Shown: positions 28,257 to 37,830 of the stretch, piece after piece
Layout of the letters: each line of letters begins with the position of its first letter
Numbering within the stretch: position 1 is the first letter of the stretch
NCBI GenBank assembly: GCA_023091735.1
Contig: JALKBU010000404.1
Span: forward strand, 1-42,527
Direction of reading: 5' to 3'
Source: Trichomonas tenax
Lineage: Eukaryota > Parabasalia > Trichomonadida > Trichomonadidae
DNA: 42,527 nt
Translations under genes and position numbers: made by a program
Notes under the pieces: model-generated
What the model was told of the DNA's origin: nothing
What the model saw: only the letters and a program-made list of their open reading frames with translations
The model's database searches: none

Positions 28257-28921
28257 TTGATATAAAAATTATGTACGTTATTTCTTTGTGAAGTTTATTT
28301 CATCATTTCGCACTCTCAAAGTTCTTCATAAAGTCACTTCCGGTCCAAAACTGGTCGATATATATTCCATTTTCTTCAAATGCACCCGTTTAGTTACTCT
28401 CTTGTTGAAAATACAGAGATAGAATCGCCATATTAAATTGTTTAATACTAAATGATGTGAAACATGATCTATTTTAAGCGGGTATTGATGTCAGCGAACA
28501 CTCTGGTTCTTTTGTTTTTCTTTAATGATATAAATTGCATTAATAAAGATTCTTTTTTTTAATATTCGACTTTGGATGTATTGACATTTAAACTTAATGC
28601 ACATTTTAATGTAAGATTTTGATTTGTCTTATAACTGAGATCAAATGTGTTTTTGAATATATTTGATTTTAGTGTATCAGTTGCTTCCGATAAGTAAAAT
28701 AATTTTAGTGTCAAAATTAAAGAATAATCCTATATTTAGATATGCTATCAGAGCTTTGATTTCATATCATTATTGAGTTTTTCTAAATATTGTGACTCTT
28801 TTTTTGTGTTTACAGATTTTCAAAAAAAAAACATATTCAAACAGGGTCAGAATATTTATCCATTTCTTTTGCTCTTAATTTATTACAAGATTGTCAATTT
28901 TATAAAAAAAATATTGTCACC
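28257..28921. other. Divergent intergenic region upstream of glycerol kinase
   Basis: These 665 AT-rich bases have several T and A runs and no supported gene. A TCAATTTTAT at about 28893 and a TCACC next to the glycerol kinase ATG are candidate initiators; neither is a perfect match. Confidence 0.35.
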
Positions 28922-30427
28922 ATGTCTCTAATCGGCTCAGTCGATCAGGGTACATCTTCCACGAGATTCACTGTCTATTCCCCATCGGGCGAAGTCATCA
29001 CTGGCCACCAGATTCCAGTTTCGCGTACTACGCCAAAGCCTGGATGGGTGGAACAAGATCCCCTTGAAATTATCAACAGTGTTAGAGTTTGTATGAATGC
29101 TGTTGCGACAAAACTCGAATCCATGGACAGGTCTCCCAAAGATGTCATTGCAATCGGTATTACAAATCAACGTGAAACACTCGTTATATGGGAAAAGTAC
29201 ACAGGAAGGCCACTTTACAATGCTATCGTCTGGTGCGATGCCAGAAATGCTGATGTTGTTGAAGAATTGGCAAAAGAATACGGGGGCAATAATGCTTTCG
29301 CAGAAAAAACAGGTCTTCCTCTCTCAACATATTTCACGGCGACAAAGTTGTTATGGCTAAGGAAAAATGTACCGGAGGTTCAGAAGGCCCTCGATGAAAG
29401 AACTTGCTTAATCGGAACTATTGATGCATGGCTTACATGGTGCCTCACAGGAGGCCACACACACGTCACTGATGTTACAAATGCATCGCGAACAATGCTA
29501 CTCAATATTAAAAAACTCGAATGGGATAACGAAATGTTGAAAGTCTTCGGAATTCCTCGTCAGGTTCTCCCGAAGATTATGTCTTCCGCCGAAGTTTATG
29601 GGTGCGTTACAGATGAGTATGGAGCATTTGAAGGATGTGCAATCTCAGGAATGCTTGGCGACCAACAGGCTTCACTTGTTGGCACTAAGTGCATGAGGAA
29701 GGGCACAGCTAAGATCACATACGGTACTGGTTGCTTCTTGCTCTGCAATACAGGCGAAAACCCAGAGTTTTCGAAGAGTGGATTAATCACAACAGTTGGA
29801 TACAAGTTAGGACGTAGATCCCCAGTCTGTTATGCCTTGGAAGGCTCCGTTGCCACATGTGGCATGGCTGTACAGTGGCTTAACGATATTCTTGGAAAAT
29901 CTGAAACAATCTCTGAACTTGCCCAGAGTGTTGAGAATAGTGGTGGCGTTTATTTCGTCCCAGCCTTTTCCGGTCTCTTGTGCCCATATTGGAAACCAGA
30001 TGCACGTGGAACCTTTATGGGAATTACAGGTTATACACAACGTGGTCATTTTGCAAGGGCTGTTCTTGAGGGCATTGCCTTCCAAGCTAGTGATGTCCTT
30101 GCATGCATCGATATACCACTTAGCGAAGTTAAAGTTGACGGAGGACTTTCAAGATCTGACCTTCTCTTACAGTTCCAAGCCGACTTGCTCAAAATTGATA
30201 TCCTTAGAGGAGCAAACGTTGAGGCAACATCAAAGGGAGCTGCCATTGCTGCCGCTTACGGAATCGGAATGGCGGGAGCCGGCATTATCACAGGCGACGA
30301 GGAATGCAAGACGTTCTCGCCAATGATGTCTGATAAGAAGAGAGCGATGAAGCTCAAGATGTGGAAGAAAGCTGTTCAAAGGTCAATGGACTGGTTGGAG
30401 CAAGAGGAAGAAGACGAATCAGACTAA
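28922..30427 (+). CDS. Glycerol kinase (FGGY family)
   Basis: This 501-residue enzyme phosphorylates glycerol to glycerol-3-phosphate using ATP. The nucleotide-binding VDQGTSSTRF lies at about residues 7-16, ITNQRET and WCDARN follow, and FGGY signature 1 is intact (YFTATKLLWLRKN). The LGDQQASL, KITYGTG and PAFSGLLCPYW segments are typical of glycerol kinase and distinguish it from xylulokinase. Signature 2 is also recognisable (FMGITGYTQRGHFARAVLE). Length matches the family. Trichomonads release glycerol as an end product, so the enzyme may work in glycerol salvage or, in reverse, in glycerol formation; that is inference. Codon use suggests strong expression. Confidence 0.95.
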   Translation: MSLIGSVDQGTSSTRFTVYSPSGEVITGHQIPVSRTTPKPGWVEQDPLEIINSVRVCMNAVATKLESMDRSPKDVIAIGITNQRETLVIWEKYTGRPLYNAIVWCDARNADVVEELAKEYGGNNAFAEKTGLPLSTYFTATKLLWLRKNVPEVQKALDERTCLIGTIDAWLTWCLTGGHTHVTDVTNASRTMLLNIKKLEWDNEMLKVFGIPRQVLPKIMSSAEVYGCVTDEYGAFEGCAISGMLGDQQASLVGTKCMRKGTAKITYGTGCFLLCNTGENPEFSKSGLITTVGYKLGRRSPVCYALEGSVATCGMAVQWLNDILGKSETISELAQSVENSGGVYFVPAFSGLLCPYWKPDARGTFMGITGYTQRGHFARAVLEGIAFQASDVLACIDIPLSEVKVDGGLSRSDLLLQFQADLLKIDILRGANVEATSKGAAIAAAYGIGMAGAGIITGDEECKTFSPMMSDKKRAMKLKMWKKAVQRSMDWLEQEEEDESD

Positions 30428-31724
30428 ATTTATAAATATATAGTTTATTTAGTTAATGCTCTTTATTCCTGCAAGCCATTTCAAGATCGAAAAATCCCGA
30501 ATGAGATAAAGTAGAAATCAGTTGTATCGCATTTAAAACCAGGACACAGAGGCCAGAAGGCACGTGTATCTCGCCTAAAAAGGGCATTATGTAATACCAA
30601 AAATTTAGCCGGACAATTGAAACAAAGGTCCCTTGGATCTTTTTTGCTGATATTTTCCAATCAGCTTCAGGATTTAAGTTGTACAGGCCATGAGGATGTA
30701 TGCATTTTGATATCGAAGAACCTGCACAGAGATTCGCTGAGTTATTTATCTTGAAAAACTATATATTATTGGAACAAATTTTTGAAAAATATTTTTGCAA
30801 TTTAAATATTTTACTAAGAAACAAATTTATGCAAGAAATAAATAATAAATTTTAATACATAATAGATGCTGAATATAATTTTACCATTATATAGGCAATT
30901 TTGATTTTGCGATTTTCAAAAAAATCATGAACAATGAATGATATTCATTCCTATTTAAACAGACTAATTGGACTACTGATCATTGAAACAACATACAACG
31001 CTTAAATATTTCAACATTTTCAAAAAAGTGAAAAATTTATATTCATAAAATGAATTGATAAGCTAGTTATAGATATGATTATCGAGGTAGGAGTATTCAT
31101 TCCAAGAAAAAGAAGAAACTTTTATAAAAACATTATGAATAAAATCTAAAATAGAGATATGGATAGTTTTATATCTGTAATTGAACCGAACTACCGATGT
31201 TAATTACATGGATTTCTATAAATATGCATAAATCATCGTTAAATATGGAGATAATAATCGGATCTCAAAAACCCTCTGTAGCGGCCCTTAGCAAATTAGT
31301 GAGTGATCAGCGGAATGTTAGTTGCAGCTGTGTGTAGAAGATGGAGCCAAAAAATCGGCAAAATTTTGTGGTACAAATTTCGAATTTTAACATGTAGGTT
31401 TCAAGACGGGTTCCGACGCTAGATACTCTTGTAGAAAGCCACTGGTAACGCCAAGGCCAGAAACCAACAAAGTCTAAAAATCGCAATATCTTTTCAATAA
31501 CTTTAGTCCAGAGCACCTAAATAGGTTCCATGATAAATTTGCTGAGTCACATTTTTGATTGTGCCATATAGAAAAGTCGAGTTTTGAATCCTCACCGAGA
31601 TAGCAAAACGAAACTTCGACCGAGGCCAAAAAAGTGAGATTTTTAATAACGTACATTCTGCCAGGACTTTTATTGAAACACTCAGAAATTTTCCCACTTT
31701 CAATACCTTCATTTCATTTTTTCG
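30428..31724. other. Long intergenic stretch before the nitroreductase
   Basis: These 1.3 kb contain no gene I can support. Less AT-rich patches at about 30530-30730 and 31270-31650 could be old gene remnants. The only minus-strand frames in the second patch (within 31307-31712) are short, overlap one another in different frames and show no family motif. The nitroreductase initiator lies at the right end. Confidence 0.35.
31714..31721 (+). promoter_or_regulatory. Initiator element of the nitroreductase gene
   Basis: TCATTTTT is a perfect match to the trichomonad Inr. Its A (31716) lies 9 bases before the ATG at 31725. The intact promoter is notable because the gene downstream carries a nonsense codon. 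Confidence 0.65.
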
Positions 31725-32255
31725 ATGCTCGACGCAATCCAGAAGAGACGCACATGCAGATCGTACATCACAGACGAGAAGGTTCCAAAGGAAGTCCTTG
31801 AGAGAATTGTTAAGGCCGGACAGAACGCTCCAACAGGTTGCGATTATTAATCATACGATTTCGTTGTTGTCACAAACCAAGAACTCTTAGGAAAGGTTGC
31901 CAAGGCTGCTTTCGACTCATATCCAAAGAAAGTTCAGGATTGGATTGGTGCTCCAGCAAACATTTTCTATGGCGCTCCAGCTGTTATCTTCATCATGCCA
32001 GCTCGTGAGTTCCGCGTCGACTGCCATACATACGACTTAGGCATCATCGGCAACTCTCTTGCTCTCGCTGCTACCCTTGAAGGATATGCTTGCAACCAGA
32101 TCGGTTTAGTCCTTTCTTCCAACCCAGAGCTTTTGGGCAAAGTTTTAGACTTGCCACGCGGCCTTTGCCCATTAGGTTTCACAATCGGTAAACCATCTCC
32201 AGAATTCAAGACAGAACCAAAGGAGATCAAGTCCCATATTCAATATATTGACTAA
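31725..32255 (+). pseudogene. Nitroreductase-family flavoprotein gene with one premature TAA
   Basis: The frame from the ATG at 31725 to the TAA at 32253-32255 encodes a small nitroreductase of 176 codons, with a single in-frame TAA at codon 42 (31848-31850). The N-terminus has the FMN-binding RRTCRSY and APTGCDY stretches; after the stop, SYDFVVVTNQELLGK continues in the same frame. The later part carries the family's GNSLALAATLEGYACNQIGL helix and a C-terminal PRGLCPLGFTIGKP strand. These enzymes are FMN-dependent reductases; in trichomonads and anaerobes they can activate 5-nitroimidazole drugs. The stop lies where relatives have a conserved Gln (N-x-Q-P-W region), so one C-to-T change explains it. 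Biased codon use and the intact promoter argue for recent loss. Confidence 0.88.
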
Positions 32256-32363
32256 GTATATATAAAAAGGTTTTTCTTTCTTATTTACATTTGAATTTGA
32301 GCATAAAATAAAACAAATTTAGTGGAATGGTTGATACAAATTTACAGTATATTAGATCGCAAT

Positions 32364-34304
32364 CTAATACGTAGGATTTGAACTTTGGAAAATTCTCAAT
32401 TTCTTGAGATCATCTCTAATCCTTCTAATGAAAGCAACAAATATGCTCTCATCGTCGGGTTCGAAGTAGGACACATTGTAAGGTCCACCAACTTCACGTG
32501 CAATGAGATTCATAATTCTTTGTTTTTCTCTGCTTGAAGCCAATGTTGAGTCACTAGATTTAGCTAACCTATCAACAAATTTTTTATTTTCTCCTAACAA
32601 TCGTGCATTATCTGTTTTAATTTTTTCAATCTTTGATAAAGCTTCGTTAAGAAGTTTCTTCATATCAGAGATTCTGCTAGATGAGCTATCTTGCGATTTT
32701 TTATACTTATGAACATCTTTACGCAGATCTGCATTTTCATTCATCAATTCGGAAAGTTGCTTACGTAAACGAGTAATCTCTTGATTCAAATCAGCATTCT
32801 TGGATGAGAGTAATCCAACTTTATTGGATTTCTCAGCTAAATCAGTCTCCATGTTAATCAAAAATTCGTGTGATTTGTTGAGATCGTTTTGAAGCTTATC
32901 AATCTTGTTGTTGGCTTCATCATAAAGATCAATTGATTTGTTAAGACTGACAATTTCATTCTGAAGCGATCTCAAGTTTTGTCTAAATTCACCATTTTCT
33001 GTTCTCAGGTTTTCTATTGTGGCAACAACTTTTTCTGGAGGGATGCCTCCACACCTGATATCCTCTAGTATCTTTTCACGTGCGTTGACTTGATCCATTA
33101 ATCTGATGATCTGTTCGTTCTGTTTAGCGTTTGCAAGCATGAGAGAAGATACTATGGAACACGCTAATGAATCCTGTTGTATGAGATCAGTAACAATCTT
33201 ATCGGAGTTCGAAGATTCTTGATCATTGTGAATATGCTTCTTGATGAACTCCATTAGCTTGGCATCAACTACCAAACCAAACTTCTCGAATAATTTCTCA
33301 TTTTCTGCAAGTTTGTTGAATTTTGCAAGAAGATGGTGCAAAGCTTGATTAGTATCGTTCAATTGGCCATCAATTTCTTCTGTTATAACTTTCTGTTCGT
33401 TTAAGGTATTCTGCAGATTGATTATCGTATCATTGAGAGATCTGAATTCTCGAGAAGCTTCGTTAAGTAGTAATTGAATTCTCTGATATGGCTCAAAATG
33501 ATTCATGAGCATTATCTTATCATATTTAACTGAGAACTCACCGACAAACGGATTTTTGAGTGCTTCAAGATTCACAGGTGAAGCAGGAATCAACTTTTGG
33601 ACCTTGGGTGATGTTGGAATATTTTCTAACGTCTTTTTGAGAGCAGAAATTTGCTCATTGTTCTTATTTTGTGTAATCTGTAGCTCCTCATTATTTTCTT
33701 GTAATTTTTGTTTCTTCATCTTTAATTTACAGATTTTAGCGTTGAGTTCTGAAATTTCTTCCTGGAACTCATCGATAATCTGCTTTGATTTATCAGATTT
33801 GACGCTTTCTTTCAATTGCTGTATTTTTTTCTTGTCTTTAAGGACTCTATTTGCCATGGCATTACACTCCTTCTCCTTGAGATCTAATTTTGACTTAATA
33901 TCCCTAAGATTGTCCTTCAAGTTTTCATTTTCATTCTGCAATTCAATAGAAGAGGCAACATATTTCTTGTATTTCTTCAATTGATCTTTATTTTTATCAG
34001 AGATTTCTTGCAGTTGCTTGTTAGTGGCTTCTAATTCATTAATTTTAATATCGTAGTTATTACAAATTTTTTGGAAAGACTTTTGTATCGATGAAATGTA
34101 TATAGAAGTTTCACTTATGTTCTTTATAGCATAATCCATTTGGTTTTTAACTTCTATATCTTGAATTTGCGAATGTAACGATTGAATTTGAGCTTGTGTT
34201 TGAATGCTTCGGTGCAATATATCGACTATTACTGTATTGAACGCATCTGGTGTTAGGAATTTAGGATTTTGCTCACTCGTTGAAGGATATAACTGACAAT
34301 ACAT
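32364..34304 (-). CDS. Long coiled-coil protein, function unknown
   Basis: This 646-residue protein is almost continuous coiled coil from about residue 40 to 590, rich in Lys, Glu, Asn and Leu. Short breaks lie around the PTSPKVQKLIPASPV linker (near 235-250) and around residues 395-420. The C-terminus has a compact, less repetitive end (EVGGPYNVSYFEPDDESIFV) that may be a small conserved domain. No motor, kinase or membrane segment is visible. A structural cytoskeletal role is plausible but unproven. The start lies 68 bp from the divergent LRR gene. Confidence 0.78.
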   Translation of the reverse strand: MYCQLYPSTSEQNPKFLTPDAFNTVIVDILHRSIQTQAQIQSLHSQIQDIEVKNQMDYAIKNISETSIYISSIQKSFQKICNNYDIKINELEATNKQLQEISDKNKDQLKKYKKYVASSIELQNENENLKDNLRDIKSKLDLKEKECNAMANRVLKDKKKIQQLKESVKSDKSKQIIDEFQEEISELNAKICKLKMKKQKLQENNEELQITQNKNNEQISALKKTLENIPTSPKVQKLIPASPVNLEALKNPFVGEFSVKYDKIMLMNHFEPYQRIQLLLNEASREFRSLNDTIINLQNTLNEQKVITEEIDGQLNDTNQALHHLLAKFNKLAENEKLFEKFGLVVDAKLMEFIKKHIHNDQESSNSDKIVTDLIQQDSLACSIVSSLMLANAKQNEQIIRLMDQVNAREKILEDIRCGGIPPEKVVATIENLRTENGEFRQNLRSLQNEIVSLNKSIDLYDEANNKIDKLQNDLNKSHEFLINMETDLAEKSNKVGLLSSKNADLNQEITRLRKQLSELMNENADLRKDVHKYKKSQDSSSSRISDMKKLLNEALSKIEKIKTDNARLLGENKKFVDRLAKSSDSTLASSREKQRIMNLIAREVGGPYNVSYFEPDDESIFVAFIRRIRDDLKKLRIFQSSNPTY

Positions 34305-34372
34305 TGATTGAGAAACTTAACGACTTTACATTGACACAAGAGCTGCCATGTAAAATGTCAAAAAGTCAGTAA

Positions 34373-36265
34373 ATGATGCAACAAGTTCTTCAAGATTTTG
34401 AAGTTGACGAAGAGCTTGAGTACATGAAAGCGTACCACTGCATGTACTTTGATAAGGTATCGGCATCTATTGGCACCGAAAAAAAGCCAAGTCACCGCTT
34501 TATTTTCATTTCAGATTTTAATATTGCGCTATTTTCTAAGAAATTTTTCTCGAAAAAACTTCGCCTAGAGATCAACTCTCGATGGGCTGATACACAAGAG
34601 GTAAGATATGTGGAAAATGATAAAGATGGATTTTTAGGTTTTAGAACAAAATCAGGAACCATTAAAGTTTCATCTAAAAACCGCGTAGAAATTGCCGCGC
34701 TTGTTATGAGATTTGGAAAGTCAATATTTTCGATGCAAGATGCTCCAACTCCTGCTTTGCATTATCCTAAAGATTACGGAATACCTGAATTTGAGAAATC
34801 AATACCGGTGCATCTCAAGTACGAACTTTTCCAGAAGGGTATTCAGCTTCCAAATCGCCAAATCGCTTCTTTAGCAAAATTTTTCTCATCAAATCCTACA
34901 GAATTCAAGCTCGATCAATTCTATTGGCTCATTCAGTACATTCAAAACGTTTTAAAAATCCTTCAATGGGCACCATCAATAACGAAATTGATTATTCCCC
35001 TGGATACAGTTCCAAACGCTACTGAACATGTTCAAAAGATTATGAAATACAATAAAACGATTCGTGAACTTTCATTTTCTAATGGAACAATTTCCAATCT
35101 AAAAGAAATATTTTCAGCAATTGTTTCCAATCACAGCAGTAAAGTAACTGGCATCCACTTCACAGGTGTAACATTTTCACTAAATGATATTAATGCATTA
35201 GACGATTTTATCAGAAGTTATAAAATCGATAATTTGACGTTGGATCTCGCATTTGATCATTCTCTTTCATTGAACTTCACAGAAGACTCCCTTAAGATCG
35301 AAAATTTCAGCTATTTGCAAACATTAGTTCTTGATAACACCCCGGGTTTAAACCTCAACAGAATATTCTTCAAAATGAAGGCTCTGAAATATCTCTCAGT
35401 TGTAAACTGTGGCATTGAAGTTAATCAATTAATTAAACTCTTCCAAAACATCAAAGGAAATATTGAAAAAATTAATGCATCATATAATAAATGCACCATT
35501 CCTGTCTGTTACAAACCAAAGAAACCGATAAGAACTAATACACATAGTATTGACCTTTCAAACATCAACTGGACCGGGAAGGATTTTGTTGAAGTTTGGA
35601 AGTTCTTTGCTGCGAATCCGGATATATCACTAAATCTCAGCTCAGCAACATTAAGTGATGGATCTTGGGAAACATTGATGAAACAAGTTATTGGTGTTGA
35701 ATCGCAGGTAACCGAATTGTTTTGGAATGATAATGTTTCAACCGATATAGTTAATCTTGCTAAAAAGTGTCCAAATCTTACTTCACTTTCACTTGCAAGA
35801 ATATTTAGTGAGAATGATCCTGAAATTTCAAATTTAGCGAAATATATTGCCAAAACAAAAACTTTAAAGAAACTTAATATATCAGGCTCCCGTAGGAAGT
35901 TTATTGGTAAAGATCTTCCAACAATATTCCAAGCAATATCAGATAATGAATCAATCACAAATCTAGATATAAGAAAGAACCATGCAGGAGAATCATTCCC
36001 AACAGATATTGTTGATGCATTCCTCAAGAATAGCACTGTTGAAGTTTTAGCGATAGAAGGAAATGACATTATTGACCCAGAGATGTACAAACAAATTTTC
36101 GATCAACTATTATCACGTGACAAACCATTGTTCATTGTTTGGCCACAAAAGGAAATCAATACTATTCTTTTATCATCAGGTAATGATCAGAATGAATATG
36201 AAAATCTGATAGATCTTCACAATCGCTTGGCTACTATAGGTGAATCTCCCAAAGTCGATTCATAA
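34373..36265 (+). CDS. PH-like plus leucine-rich-repeat protein (CARMIL-like)
   Basis: This 630-residue protein starts with two adjacent ATGs; 34373 is taken. Residues about 20-125 form a β-rich, PH-like domain (HRFIFISDFNIALFS, GFLGFRTKSGTIKVSS). Residues about 190-590 hold irregular 25-30-residue LRRs of the ribonuclease-inhibitor type, with LxxLxLxxN-like steps such as LVLDNTPGL, LKYLSVVNCGI, LTSLSLARIF, LKKLNISGS, ITNLDIRKNHAG and VEVLAIEGNDI. A PH-like domain followed by RI-type LRRs is the head of CARMIL proteins, which regulate actin capping protein. The capping-protein-binding tail of CARMIL is absent, so it is a head-only relative or a different LRR family. There is no signal peptide, and it is not BspA-like. 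Confidence 0.7.
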   Translation: MMQQVLQDFEVDEELEYMKAYHCMYFDKVSASIGTEKKPSHRFIFISDFNIALFSKKFFSKKLRLEINSRWADTQEVRYVENDKDGFLGFRTKSGTIKVSSKNRVEIAALVMRFGKSIFSMQDAPTPALHYPKDYGIPEFEKSIPVHLKYELFQKGIQLPNRQIASLAKFFSSNPTEFKLDQFYWLIQYIQNVLKILQWAPSITKLIIPLDTVPNATEHVQKIMKYNKTIRELSFSNGTISNLKEIFSAIVSNHSSKVTGIHFTGVTFSLNDINALDDFIRSYKIDNLTLDLAFDHSLSLNFTEDSLKIENFSYLQTLVLDNTPGLNLNRIFFKMKALKYLSVVNCGIEVNQLIKLFQNIKGNIEKINASYNKCTIPVCYKPKKPIRTNTHSIDLSNINWTGKDFVEVWKFFAANPDISLNLSSATLSDGSWETLMKQVIGVESQVTELFWNDNVSTDIVNLAKKCPNLTSLSLARIFSENDPEISNLAKYIAKTKTLKKLNISGSRRKFIGKDLPTIFQAISDNESITNLDIRKNHAGESFPTDIVDAFLKNSTVEVLAIEGNDIIDPEMYKQIFDQLLSRDKPLFIVWPQKEINTILLSSGNDQNEYENLIDLHNRLATIGESPKVDS

Positions 36266-36530
36266 GCCTAATTTCTTATCATTGTTACCAAGCTATCTTG
36301 TATTTATAATCAGATAACTTTTTGAAGCTATTATGGATTGTAAGTCATCATTGTGTGTTTAATAAATTGTTCTTTATTTATTGATCTTATAGTCATGTGC
36401 TTGAGGCTACGCCAACAGAGTGAGTGAGTTGTTAATGGATTATTGAACCTGCCTAAAAGTGGCATCCCTTCCATAATAATAAACCTTATAACTGTAAATT
36501 TTGAAATGTTTACAAAAATTTATTTCCTTG

Positions 36531-37637
36531 ATGTCAAATATTCACACCATCGACGATATAAAACGCAATAATGATCAGCAAAGAATTGCAGATGCACAGA
36601 GCCAGTACTTGGCAGCCAGAAAACCCCAAAATAATGACCATCAACAAAATCAAAGTTCGAATAACTTTGTTTTTAAAGGAGTCGGAAGGCGCTTAGATGG
36701 AACAACTGTTGAAGAACCAAAGGAAGAGAAGAAACCCAATTCCTCACCATTACCACCTTTAAATTCTTTCCCAGATGAAAAAATTTCATCAAATCCTTTT
36801 TCAGCCGGATTCCCACCAGAGTTAGATATTAACTACTGGTCATGGAATTTAGAAAGTTATCAAGATTTTAATTGCACAAACATCTGCCTTCTTAACTATT
36901 GCCCATGTTGCGTTGGACCGTGCTGCTCCCCTGTCAGGAAAGTTGACTGGTGTAATCTTTTGAAAAGATTTACTTTCTGGTTATTGTTGTTACAATTAGC
37001 ACTTTATATTACAACGCTTTGCTACTCTACTGATCTTGGATGGCAACTTGAGCCAAGCACATCAGAAATTATTCGTTTTGGCGCCCTTTCTACAGATAAA
37101 ATTAGGCATAAATATGAAGTCTGGAGATTTATTACATATATGTTCTACCATGGATCATGGCTCCACATTTTGTTCAACTCTTTTAGTCAATTTTTATTTT
37201 GCATCGGTTGCGAAAAAGCTTGGGGTTATTTTCGCTACATTGTCTTGTATTTCGTTACAGGAATCTTTGGTGGTTTCTTCTCTGCAATGAGAAGTAAAGA
37301 TCAGATCTCTGTCGGTGCTTCAGCAGGTGTTTTCGGAATTATGGGAGCATACTGTGCTTTGATTCTCTTATATTGGTCACAATTGCACGAAATATCTAAA
37401 ATGTCCCTTGGAACTTACTTAGTCATGCTTCCAATCATGTTCATTTGTGTTTCATTCCTTCCAAATGTTGACTGGGCTGGTCACCTTGGTGGTGTGTTGG
37501 CTGGCATTGGACTCTCTTTCTTGATCTTCTGCAACAAGGCAGAAGATCAAAATAGAAAATGGTTCATTATTGCTGGAGTTATTATAATGATTATTTGTAT
37601 CGCTGTTCCGTTGCCAATCATATTTACACGCGCTTGA
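36531..37637 (+). CDS. Rhomboid-family intramembrane serine protease
   Basis: This 368-residue membrane protein begins at ATG 36531; the frame is open upstream only to a TTG. A hydrophilic N-terminal region (1-110) ends in a Cys-rich stretch (CTNICLLNYCPCCVGPCC, about 122-139). Six or seven hydrophobic helices follow. The loop/TM2 motif HGSWLHILFN fits the rhomboid H-x4-H-x3-N pattern, the nucleophile is Ser264 in GASAGVFGIMG, and His318 in WAGHLGGVLAGIG completes the dyad. It is thus predicted to be active and to cut within transmembrane segments. The Cys cluster just before TM1 could be palmitoylated or bind metal. Trichomonads have several rhomboids; which one this corresponds to is not known. 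Confidence 0.92.
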   Translation: MSNIHTIDDIKRNNDQQRIADAQSQYLAARKPQNNDHQQNQSSNNFVFKGVGRRLDGTTVEEPKEEKKPNSSPLPPLNSFPDEKISSNPFSAGFPPELDINYWSWNLESYQDFNCTNICLLNYCPCCVGPCCSPVRKVDWCNLLKRFTFWLLLLQLALYITTLCYSTDLGWQLEPSTSEIIRFGALSTDKIRHKYEVWRFITYMFYHGSWLHILFNSFSQFLFCIGCEKAWGYFRYIVLYFVTGIFGGFFSAMRSKDQISVGASAGVFGIMGAYCALILLYWSQLHEISKMSLGTYLVMLPIMFICVSFLPNVDWAGHLGGVLAGIGLSFLIFCNKAEDQNRKWFIIAGVIIMIICIAVPLPIIFTRA

Positions 37638-37830
37638 AAAGCTACTTCCTTGAGGGTTCTATTGTTTTGTTTCAGTATAAAAAAGTTATTTTCCTATTTA
37701 TATCTAAAGTCGTATTCATGAACATCAAAATGACGGCAAAAAAACATGAGTTCTGTTAGAGCTGTGACCTATCAGATGCCGCGTTCAAGAATGAATCTCA
37801 AACATTTGAAAAGTGACATTTAAAAAGAAT

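Noticed and set aside
29832..30326. 164-codon plus-strand ORF within glycerol kinase
   Set aside because: It overlaps the well-supported glycerol kinase in another frame and has no family motif.
31307..31712. Small minus-strand ORFs upstream of the nitroreductase
   Set aside because: Three short frames overlap one another, show no motif and abut the nitroreductase promoter; chance or old remnants.
35509..36090. 193-codon antisense ORF across the LRR gene
   Set aside because: Antisense shadow of a conserved gene; its composition mirrors the sense codons.
36501..36530. Earlier non-ATG start for the rhomboid gene
   Set aside because: The codon at 36501 is TTG; the in-frame ATG at 36531 is available and suits the family.
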